Source: an uncultured Ruminococcus sp.
Lineage (GTDB): Bacteria; Bacillota; Clostridia; Oscillospirales; Ruminococcaceae
Assembly (NCBI GenBank): GCA_937898375.1
Contig: CALEJX010000309.1
Location: forward strand, 1 to 10,183
Direction: 5' to 3'
Length of the DNA stretch: 10,183 nucleotides
The notes under the pieces were generated by a model, which ran no database searches, was not told the origin of the DNA, and was given only the letters and a program-made list of their open reading frames with translations. Position numbers and translations under genes: made by a program. This document shows positions 5,485-10,183 of this stretch, piece after piece (the stretch's first letter is position 1; every line of letters starts with the position of its first letter).

Positions 5485-6559
5485 TCTCAGCCTCGAACTT
5501 CTTCATGAACTCAACAAGCTTTTCAACGCCCTCGATTGGCATTGCGTTGTAGATAGAAGCTCTCATGCCGCCGACAGTTCTGTGACCCTTAAGGTTTACA
5601 AAGCCTGCTGCTGTAGCCTCTGCAACGAACTTCTTGTCAAGGTCAGCGTCGCCTGTTACGAATGGAACGTTCATAAGAGACCTGTCCTTAGGAACAACAG
5701 TGCCCTTGAAGAGCTTGCTCTCATCAAGATAATCATAAAGTATCTTAGCTTTCTTCTCGTTGTGAGCCTTCATAGCCTCAAGACCGCCCATTTTCTTTAT
5801 CCACTTGAATACCTTGCCGCAGATGTAAATGCCATAGCAAGGAGGTGTATTGTAAAGAGAGTCAGCGTCAGCCTGAGTTTTCCACTTGAGCATTGTAGGT
5901 GTTCCCTCAAGAACATCGTCAGTGATAAGATCTTCTCTGATGATAGCGATAACAACGCCGGCAGGACCAACGTTCTTCTGAACGCCGCCGTAGATAACGC
6001 CATACTTTGTTACGTCAACAGGCTCAGACAAGAAGCAGGAAGAAACGTCTGCAACAAGAGTGTGACCCTTTGTGTTAGGCAGAGTCTTGTATTTTGTACC
6101 ATAGATAGTATTGTTCTCGCAGATATAAACATAGTCAGCGTCCTCTGGGATATCCAGATCTGAGCAATCAGGGATATAAGAGAAAGTCTTGTCAGCAGAA
6201 GAAGCAACAGCGACAGCCTCGCCGTATTTCTGAGCCTCCTGATAAGCCTTCTTAGCCCACTGACCTGTGATTATGTAAGCTGCTTTCTTGTTCTTCATAA
6301 GGTTCATAGGAACAGCTGCGAACTGCTGAGAAGCACCGCCCTGAAGGAACAGTACCTTATAGTTATCAGGGATACCCATAAGCTCTCTGATATCCTTTTC
6401 AGCTTCCTTGATGATGTCATCGAACGCCTTGGAACGGTGGCTCATCTCCATTACGCTCATACCCGTGCCCTTATAATCGAGCATTTCGTCGGCAGCTTCC
6501 TTGAGCACTTCCTCAGGGAGTACAGCAGGACCTGCGCTGAAGTTATATACTCTACCCAT
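5477..6559 (-). CDS. serC: Phosphoserine aminotransferase
   Basis: This PLP enzyme converts 3-phosphohydroxypyruvate and glutamate to O-phosphoserine and 2-oxoglutarate, the second step of serine synthesis. It may also act in pyridoxal phosphate synthesis in some bacteria. The 360 residues match the usual length (about 360). Visible motifs are NFSAGPAVLP (6-15), MSHRSK (39-44, with the substrate-binding Arg 42), FLQGGASQQF (71-80, phosphate loop), and GGVQKNVGPAG (191-201) with K195 as the PLP lysine. The segment DVSSCFLS has Cys where Asp is common (SSDxLS). The start at 6559 is chosen because GGAGGG (6567-6572) lies 7 bases upstream. An ATG ten codons earlier has no ribosome binding site, and known homologues start near MxRVYNFSAGP. 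It is first in the operon. Confidence 0.96.
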   Translation of the reverse strand: MGRVYNFSAGPAVLPEEVLKEAADEMLDYKGTGMSVMEMSHRSKAFDDIIKEAEKDIRELMGIPDNYKVLFLQGGASQQFAAVPMNLMKNKKAAYIITGQWAKKAYQEAQKYGEAVAVASSADKTFSYIPDCSDLDIPEDADYVYICENNTIYGTKYKTLPNTKGHTLVADVSSCFLSEPVDVTKYGVIYGGVQKNVGPAGVVIAIIREDLITDDVLEGTPTMLKWKTQADADSLYNTPPCYGIYICGKVFKWIKKMGGLEAMKAHNEKKAKILYDYLDESKLFKGTVVPKDRSLMNVPFVTGDADLDKKFVAEATAAGFVNLKGHRTVGGMRASIYNAMPIEGVEKLVEFMKKFEAENA

Positions 6560-6627
6560 TGTAAAACCCTCCACATAAATTATTTTCATTATTTATAAAG
6601 ACTATAAATATATAAATTAATAATAAT

Positions 6628-6656
6628 ATTATATGCCTTTTATGCAAAAAAGTCAA
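6628..6656 (-). promoter_or_regulatory. Promoter of the serC operon
   Basis: On the minus strand, TTGACT (6651-6656), 17 bases, then a perfect TATAAT (6628-6633). Transcription would begin near 6621, giving a leader of about 60 bases. No riboswitch or attenuator structure is evident in that short leader. Confidence 0.88.
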
Positions 6657-6837
6657 GGGCTGTCATATAAAAATACTCACTTGTCATAAGTTTTTGTACA
6701 TATCAGCATATAAAACCGCCCTGAAAGCGTGCATTTTCACCTCTCAGCCATAATATTATATATAATAAGCACTGAAAAGCATGAAAAATAAGAATAATAT
6801 CAAAAAGTTAAAAAGAGGTTAAAATTTTTGGTATTCC
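6657..6837. other. AT-rich intergenic region between divergent operons
   Basis: The serC and 59-residue-protein start codons are 385 bases apart. Apart from the two promoters and the right-hand leader, I see no gene or clear structure. The stretch 6751-6770 (TATA-rich) could hold weak -10 elements on either strand. A 16-codon frame on the minus strand (6684-6734) with an AGAGGTG-like site before it is noted but not called. Confidence 0.6.
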
Positions 6838-6866
6838 TTGAAATCTCCATATTTATGTAGTATAAT
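6838..6866 (+). promoter_or_regulatory. Promoter of the 59-residue gene and nucleoside hydrolase
   Basis: TTGAAA (6838-6843), 17 bases, then TATAAT (6861-6866). Transcription would begin near 6873, about 72 bases before the first start codon. Confidence 0.85.
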
Positions 6867-6882
6867 ATACTTAACAAAATGC

Positions 6883-6923
6883 GACAGCTGTATAAAAACA
6901 AGGGGAAAGGCTGTCAGCGACAG
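6883..6923 (+). promoter_or_regulatory. Leader with two mutually exclusive hairpins
   Basis: GACAGC (6883-6888) can pair with GCTGTC (6910-6915). Alternatively CTGTC (6911-6915) can pair with GACAG (6919-6923). The same CTGTC cannot do both, and GCGACAG occurs twice (6881-6887, 6917-6923). This is in the 5' leader of the small-protein operon. There is no T-run, so it is not an attenuator in the usual form; short stems may be chance. Confidence 0.3.
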
Positions 6924-6944
6924 ATATAGGGAAAGAGGATATAT

Positions 6945-7124
6945 ATGCAGAAGATATTTTATGTTTCAAGAAACGAGGACAAGATCCACGAGGGAAAAGC
7001 TCCTGATATGGATAGGTTTCAGCGAGTGGAAAAGCTCAACGGTCTGCTTGCGGCAGGCTGGGCTATAAAGGAAATGAAAACCGAAAACAACAGCACTTTC
7101 TTTGTGCTTGAAAAGGCTGACTAG
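6945..7124 (+). CDS. 59-residue protein of unknown function upstream of the nucleoside hydrolase
   Basis: This intact frame of 59 codons has AGAGG (6934-6938) 6 bases before its ATG and sits directly behind a consensus promoter. The protein is soluble, with a mixed charge pattern. It begins MQKIFYVSRNEDKIHEGK and has a central VEKLNGLLAAGWAIKEMK segment (28-45) and an end like a beta strand, STFFVLEK (50-57). This alternation (strand, helix, strand) with an aGW motif resembles small DUF4177-like proteins, in which a helix with a 'GW' end sits between strands, but I cannot confirm membership. It is 12 bases upstream of the nucleoside hydrolase and so presumably co-transcribed. Confidence 0.78.
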   Translation: MQKIFYVSRNEDKIHEGKAPDMDRFQRVEKLNGLLAAGWAIKEMKTENNSTFFVLEKAD

Positions 7125-7136
7125 GGAGGTAAAAAA

Positions 7137-8027
7137 ATGCCCCTTGAATATAAAGTGACCGAGGATAAGATAAAAAGTGTCATAATAGATACCGACGCCG
7201 CCTGCGAAGCTGACGATCCATTCGCTATTGCCCATGCGCTCATGTGTAAAAAGTTTGCGGTGGCAGGCATAACAGCAGAGCATTTTGCCGAGGACGGCTC
7301 TGTGCAGAGAAGCTATGACGAGGTAATGCGTGTGCTTGAAGCCATGGAGCTTGACGTGCCTGTTTATATGGGCTGTGAAACAAGGCTCAAAGAGCTTGAA
7401 AACGACGCACTTTCTCCTGCGGCTGAATTTATAATAGACGAAGCAAAGCGTGATGACAGCAGACCGCTTTTTGTTCTTTGTATCGGCGCAATAACCAACG
7501 TGGCGCAAGCGATAAAGGCTTGTCCTGAAATAACAAAGCGCATGACAGTGGTGTGGATAGGCGGTCAAGACCCTGACCACAGCGTTCACGGCTTTCCCGA
7601 GTTTAACTGCGGAAATGACGTTGAGGCGGCAAACCTTGTCATATCCAGCGGCGTAGAATTTTGGATGATACCAAACACAGTTTACGGCACTATGCACATA
7701 AGCCTTGCGGAGATACAGCGTAGGATAGCCCCATGTGGAAAAATAGGCAAACACCTTTTTGAACAGATGACAGCGTTCAACGAGTCCGAAAAAGCCTTTT
7801 GGACAGCAGGCGAAAGCTGGTCGCTTGGCGACTCCCCTGCCGTAGGCGTTGTGCTAGAGCCAAACTGCGGCGGACATTATGACCGCCCTGCGCCTGTTTT
7901 TGAAGCTGACACAGCCTGCCATTACGAGGACGGCAGACCTATCATAAGAGTATACACCTCTATAAATTCAAGATTTATCCTAGAGGACTTTATAGCAAAG
8001 CTTGAACTTATTTACGGCGAAAAATAA
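7137..8027 (+). CDS. Nucleoside hydrolase family protein, variant DTDxxxEADD motif
   Basis: Members of this family cleave the N-glycosidic bond of nucleosides, giving free base and pentose in the cytoplasm with a calcium ion at the active site. The 296-residue protein has the aspartate cluster near its start as DTDAACEADD (18-27) instead of the classical DTDPGxDD, so two residues are inserted. A nucleoside-hydrolase relative with DTDxxxEADD is known to me as a subgroup, often of unknown substrate. Other family marks are PLFVLCIGAITNVAQAI (110-126, the LGPLTNVA-like segment), EFNCGNDVEAA (155-165, the EFN/H region) and WSLGDSPAVGVVL (228-240), with D232 the likely final metal-binding Asp. The start has GGAGG (7125-7129) 7 bases upstream. 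A terminator follows at 8037. The family call is firm; nucleoside specificity is not known. Confidence 0.85.
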   Translation: MPLEYKVTEDKIKSVIIDTDAACEADDPFAIAHALMCKKFAVAGITAEHFAEDGSVQRSYDEVMRVLEAMELDVPVYMGCETRLKELENDALSPAAEFIIDEAKRDDSRPLFVLCIGAITNVAQAIKACPEITKRMTVVWIGGQDPDHSVHGFPEFNCGNDVEAANLVISSGVEFWMIPNTVYGTMHISLAEIQRRIAPCGKIGKHLFEQMTAFNESEKAFWTAGESWSLGDSPAVGVVLEPNCGGHYDRPAPVFEADTACHYEDGRPIIRVYTSINSRFILEDFIAKLELIYGEK

Positions 8028-8036
8028 GACTATCAC

Positions 8037-8063
8037 AGGACGGCACCCCACCGTCCTATTTTT
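8037..8063 (+). terminator. Terminator of the nucleoside hydrolase operon
   Basis: AGGACGG (8037-8043) pairs with CCGTCCT (8051-8057) around a 7-base loop, and TTTTT (8059-8063) follows. It starts 10 bases past the stop codon. Confidence 0.92.
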
Positions 8064-8076
8064 ATGCGCAGATAAA

Positions 8077-8093
8077 TTTTGCGAAAACGTTTT
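8077..8093 (-). promoter_or_regulatory. Putative operator O1 upstream of the xylulokinase promoter
   Basis: The segment contains the palindrome AAAACGTTTT (8084-8093) with a central CG, as in LacI/GalR-family operators. On the plus strand TTTTGCGAAAACG (8077-8089) is the inverted counterpart of CGTTTTAGCAAAA at 8139-8151, 12 of 13 matching. It lies just upstream of the -35. Confidence 0.55.
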
Positions 8094-8100
8094 ATGGGTA

Positions 8101-8129
8101 TTGCATTTCAGGGAGAAATATTGTATAAT
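8101..8129 (+). promoter_or_regulatory. Promoter of the xylulokinase gene
   Basis: TTGCAT (8101-8106), 17 bases, then TATAAT (8124-8129). Transcription would begin near 8136, inside or next to putative operator O2. Confidence 0.8.
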
Positions 8130-8133
8130 TAAT

Positions 8134-8151
8134 GTAATCGTTTTAGCAAAA
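8134..8151 (+). promoter_or_regulatory. Putative operator O2 over the transcription start
   Basis: The segment GTAATCGTTTTAGCAAAA has a central CG (8139-8140). It shares the half-site CGTTTTNGCAAAA with O1 in inverted orientation. The centres of O1 and O2 are 51 bases apart, about five helical turns, which would suit looping by a LacI-type repressor. The regulator is not in the window. Confidence 0.5.
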
Positions 8152-8192
8152 ACAAATGATACTATACATATTATAAAGGAGTAAAAAAAACT

Positions 8193-9716
8193 ATGGCTTA
8201 TGTAATCGGCGTAGACTGCGGTACAAGCGGCACTAAAACAGTGCTTTTTGACGAAAAGGGTACTGTTATTTCTTCTGTAACTATCGAATATCCTATGTAT
8301 CAGCCTAAAAACGGCTATGCAGAGCAAGACCCTGCTGATTGGGCAAACGCAATGATAAACACTATCAAGGCTGTTATGACCAAAAGCGGCGTAAACAAAG
8401 AGGACGTTGCAGGCGTTGGCATCTCAGGACAGATGCACGGACTTGTTATGCTCGACAAGGACAACAACGTACTTAGAAAGTCCATAATCTGGTGCGACCA
8501 GAGAACTGCCGCAGAAGTTGAAGAAATGAACGAAAAGCTCGGCAGAGAAAAGCTCATCAAGATAACAGCTAACCCTGCCCTCACAGGCTGGACGGCTGCA
8601 AAAATTCTTTGGGTAAAGAACAACGAGCCTGATATATACGAAAAGTGCAGACACATTCTTCTGCCAAAGGACTATCTGAGATTTATCCTCACAGGGGAAT
8701 ATGCAACAGAAGTTTCCGACGCAAGCGGTATGCAGCTTCTTGACGTGCCGAACCGCTGCTGGTCAAAAGAAGTCTGCGATACACTTGACATTGATATGTC
8801 AATGCTTGGCAAGGTATACGAGTCATGCGAGGTAACAGGCAAGGTCACAAAGAAAATGGCTGAACTTACAGGACTTAAAAAGGGTACTATAGTAGTGGGC
8901 GGCGCAGGCGACAATGCGGCTGCGGCTATTGGTACAGGCGTTGCAGAGGACGGCAAGGCGTTCACTACTATCGGAACATCAGGCGTTGTTTTCGCTCACA
9001 CTTCTTCTATCTCTATCGACCCAAAAGGCAGAGTTCACACCTGCTGTGCAGCAGTACCGAACGCATGGCACGTTATGGGCGTTACACAGGGCGCAGGACT
9101 TTCACTGAAATGGTTTAGGGATAACTTCTGCAATGCTGAGAAAGAAACAGCAAAGTGCATGGGCGTTGACGAATATTATCTTATGGATAAGGAAGCTGAA
9201 AAAGTTCCTGTTGGTGCAAACAGACTTCTCTATCTGCCATACCTCATGGGCGAGAGAACACCACATCTTGACCCTGACGCAAGAGGAGTATTCTTCGGAC
9301 TTTCCGCAATGCACACAAAGCGTGATATGCTGAGAGCAGTAATGGAGGGCGTGTCATACTCCCTGAGAGACTGCGTTGAGGTATTCAGAGAAATGGACAT
9401 CAACGTGTCCGACATGATGGCTTGCGGAGGCGGCGGAAGCTCACCGCTGTGGAGATCAATGCTTGCAGACCTTTACAACTGCCCTGTAAAAACAGCTTCA
9501 TCAAAAGAGGGTCCAGCCCTTGGCGTAGCGCTTCTTGCAGCAACAGGCGCAGGAATCTACTCATCAGTACCGGAAGCTTGTAAGGCTGTAGTAAAGACAG
9601 ACAAGGTACAGCAGCCTGAAGCAGAGCGAGTACCAGAGTACGAGAAATACTACAAGCTTTACACAGAGATCTATCCTGCACTTAAGGCAGAATTTGCAAA
9701 GCTTGCGAAGATGTAA
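8193..9716 (+). CDS. xylB: Xylulokinase (FGGY carbohydrate kinase)
   Basis: This cytoplasmic enzyme phosphorylates D-xylulose with ATP to xylulose 5-phosphate, feeding the pentose phosphate pathway. The 507 residues have the FGGY layout: an N-terminal domain with VDCGTSGTK (7-15, ATP-phosphate loop and D8), SGQMHGLV (78-85, the xylulokinase-type substrate segment), DxR at 102-104, SDASGM (175-180) and GAGDNAAAAIGTG (237-249, catalytic D240). The C-terminal domain has GTSGV (261-265), MGERTPHLDP (352-361) and CGGGGSSPLWRSMLAD (411-426, nucleotide binding). AAAGGAG (8175-8181) lies 11 bases before the ATG, somewhat long. The SGQMHG and MGERTPHxD motifs favour xylulokinase over other FGGY kinases, but specificity remains an inference. 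No xylose isomerase or sugar transporter lies in the window. It is a single-gene unit between its promoter and the hairpin at 9726. Confidence 0.92.
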   Translation: MAYVIGVDCGTSGTKTVLFDEKGTVISSVTIEYPMYQPKNGYAEQDPADWANAMINTIKAVMTKSGVNKEDVAGVGISGQMHGLVMLDKDNNVLRKSIIWCDQRTAAEVEEMNEKLGREKLIKITANPALTGWTAAKILWVKNNEPDIYEKCRHILLPKDYLRFILTGEYATEVSDASGMQLLDVPNRCWSKEVCDTLDIDMSMLGKVYESCEVTGKVTKKMAELTGLKKGTIVVGGAGDNAAAAIGTGVAEDGKAFTTIGTSGVVFAHTSSISIDPKGRVHTCCAAVPNAWHVMGVTQGAGLSLKWFRDNFCNAEKETAKCMGVDEYYLMDKEAEKVPVGANRLLYLPYLMGERTPHLDPDARGVFFGLSAMHTKRDMLRAVMEGVSYSLRDCVEVFREMDINVSDMMACGGGGSSPLWRSMLADLYNCPVKTASSKEGPALGVALLAATGAGIYSSVPEACKAVVKTDKVQQPEAERVPEYEKYYKLYTEIYPALKAEFAKLAKM

Positions 9717-9725
9717 TATAAAGCC

Positions 9726-9814
9726 AAAAGCTCCGACGGCAATGATCCGACCTCCAAATCGTTAGATTTTTGGTCTAACTTTTGGGGGTCACATCACTGA
9801 ACGGCGGAGCTTTT
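9726..9814 (+). terminator. Large nested hairpin after xylB, probable terminator
   Basis: AAAAGCTCCG (9726-9735) pairs perfectly with CGGAGCTTTT (9805-9814), and a T-run follows, so it can end xylB transcription. Inside lie three more nested stems: TGAT (9743-9746) with ATCA (9793-9796); GACCTCCAAA (9749-9758) with TTTGGGGGTC (9781-9790), one G-U; and GTTAGA (9761-9766) with TCTAAC (9774-9779) closing a 7-base loop. The 89-base near-symmetrical element is far longer than an ordinary terminator. Confidence 0.75.
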
Positions 9815-9846
9815 TCTTATGCTAAAATATTTTGACAAACAAAAAG

Positions 9847-9874
9847 ACGGCTCTCCACCATAGTGGAAAGCCGT
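9847..9874. terminator. Terminator of tRNA-Pro (also readable from the left)
   Basis: ACGGCT (9847-9852) with AGCCGT (9869-9874), a single C/A mismatch, then TCCAC (9854-9858) with GTGGA (9863-9867) around a CATA loop. T-runs lie on both sides (TTTTTT at 9874-9879 on plus; AAAAA at 9841-9845 on plus read as T on minus). It lies 12 bases beyond the 3' end of the tRNA. Confidence 0.85.
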
Positions 9875-9885
9875 TTTTTGATATT

Positions 9886-9962
9886 TGGTCGGAGTGACCG
9901 GACTTGAACCGGCGACCTCTACCACCCCAAGGTAGCGCGCTACCAATCTGCGCCACACCCCG
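9886..9962 (-). tRNA. tRNA-Pro, anticodon GGG, CCA encoded
   Basis: The 77-base minus-strand gene folds as a full cloverleaf. Acceptor stem CGGGGTG with CACTCCG (one G-U), D stem GCGC/GCGC, anticodon stem CTACC/GGTAG, loop TTGGGGT with anticodon GGG (9926-9928) and G at position 37, T stem with a G-U pair and loop TTCAAGT, discriminator A and encoded CCA (9886-9888). It reads CCC and CCU codons. It is read from the promoter at 9974-10002. Confidence 0.95.
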
Positions 9963-9973
9963 ACAACGTATAT

Positions 9974-10002
9974 ATTATACCCGATTTGGGTACAATAGTC
10001 AA
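9974..10002 (-). promoter_or_regulatory. Promoter of tRNA-Pro
   Basis: On the minus strand, TTGACT (9997-10002), 17 bases, then a perfect TATAAT (9974-9979). The -10 ends 11 bases before the tRNA. Confidence 0.88.
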
Positions 10003-10039
10003 GAGTTTTCAGTCGAAATAAAAAAATTGCAAAAAGGTA

Positions 10040-10068
10040 TTGACATTCACATTCATTTGTGATATAAT
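10040..10068 (+). promoter_or_regulatory. Consensus promoter of tRNA-fMet
   Basis: TTGACA (10040-10045), 17 bases, then TATAAT (10063-10068), a perfect sigma-A consensus at both hexamers. This is typical of a highly expressed stable RNA. Confidence 0.92.
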
Positions 10069-10110
10069 AAATAAGCACTCAGGAAAGGGTGCAAAAAATC
10101 AATAAAATAT

Positions 10111-10183
<73 letters not shown>

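Noticed and set aside
5318..6163. 281-codon plus-strand frame opposite serC
   Set aside because: Antisense to serC, which has every family motif. The translation is Cys- and Ser-rich and lacks recognisable domains.
6684..6734. 16-codon frame on the minus strand upstream of the serC promoter, with an AGAGGTG-like site before its ATG
   Set aside because: It could be a leader peptide, but it lies upstream of the serC promoter, has no terminator or stem-loops after it, and no runs of a regulatory codon such as Ser. Short frames like this arise by chance.
6879..6929. 16-codon frame in the leader of the 59-residue gene
   Set aside because: No ribosome binding site, starts within about 6 bases of the predicted transcription start, and its codons follow the hairpin repeats. 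Not supported as a gene.
6966..7754. 262-codon minus-strand frame opposite the nucleoside hydrolase
   Set aside because: It is a shadow of two real plus-strand genes with promoter and ribosome binding sites. Its Cys/His/Tyr-rich translation resembles no family I know.
9794..10078. 94-codon minus-strand frame across the tRNA-Pro region
   Set aside because: It runs straight through a complete tRNA-Pro gene, its promoter and its terminator, so it cannot be a real protein gene.

Overview
The window looks like a chromosomal stretch from a Clostridia-type Firmicute, most likely a gut Ruminococcus-like member of the Oscillospiraceae. This is inferred from consensus sigma-A promoters with 17-bp spacers, strong GGAGG-type ribosome binding sites, moderate GC with frequent ATA isoleucine codons, AT-rich intergenic DNA, and scattered palindromes of the GTAGGGGCGA...TCGCCC type. 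It is mainly housekeeping sequence. I see no phage, transposase, CRISPR array or defence system.

Layout. (1) 1-1064: a minus-strand ten-helix EamA/DMT-type transporter, bracketed by near-identical inverted copies of a palindromic repeat. (2) 1065-2970: a minus-strand pair made of a CNNM/CorC-HlyC-type membrane protein and a translationally coupled four-helix protein of unknown function. (3) 2941-3700: a compact divergent promoter region reads left into that pair and right into a GtrA-family membrane protein, which is followed by a second, 92-bp inverted pair of the same repeats and a bidirectional terminator. (4) 3736-4029: a small three-helix membrane protein on the minus strand, whose start is set by its ribosome binding site. 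(5) 4074-6656: the serine biosynthesis operon on the minus strand, serC, then a 53-residue single-helix protein, then serA, with a strong promoter and a hairpin terminator. (6) 6838-8063: a plus-strand two-gene unit, a 59-residue protein followed by a nucleoside hydrolase of the variant DTDxxxEADD type. (7) 8077-9814: a xylulokinase gene with its own promoter, flanked by two inverted operator-like sites, and followed by a long nested hairpin. (8) 9846-10183: divergent tRNA genes, tRNA-Pro(GGG) on the minus strand and initiator tRNA-fMet on the plus strand, each with a near-perfect promoter. The tRNA-fMet is cut by the window end just before its discriminator base and CCA.

How the genes work together. 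SerA and SerC catalyse the first two steps from 3-phosphoglycerate to phosphoserine and are co-transcribed. The 53-residue protein between them shares the message and is the best candidate here for something undescribed. Nucleoside hydrolase (freeing pentose from nucleosides) and xylulokinase (bringing pentulose into the pentose phosphate pathway) are neighbours, but they have separate promoters and a terminator lies between them, so a functional link is only a suggestion. The two small ORFs (53 and 59 residues) are short enough to be missed by default length cut-offs.
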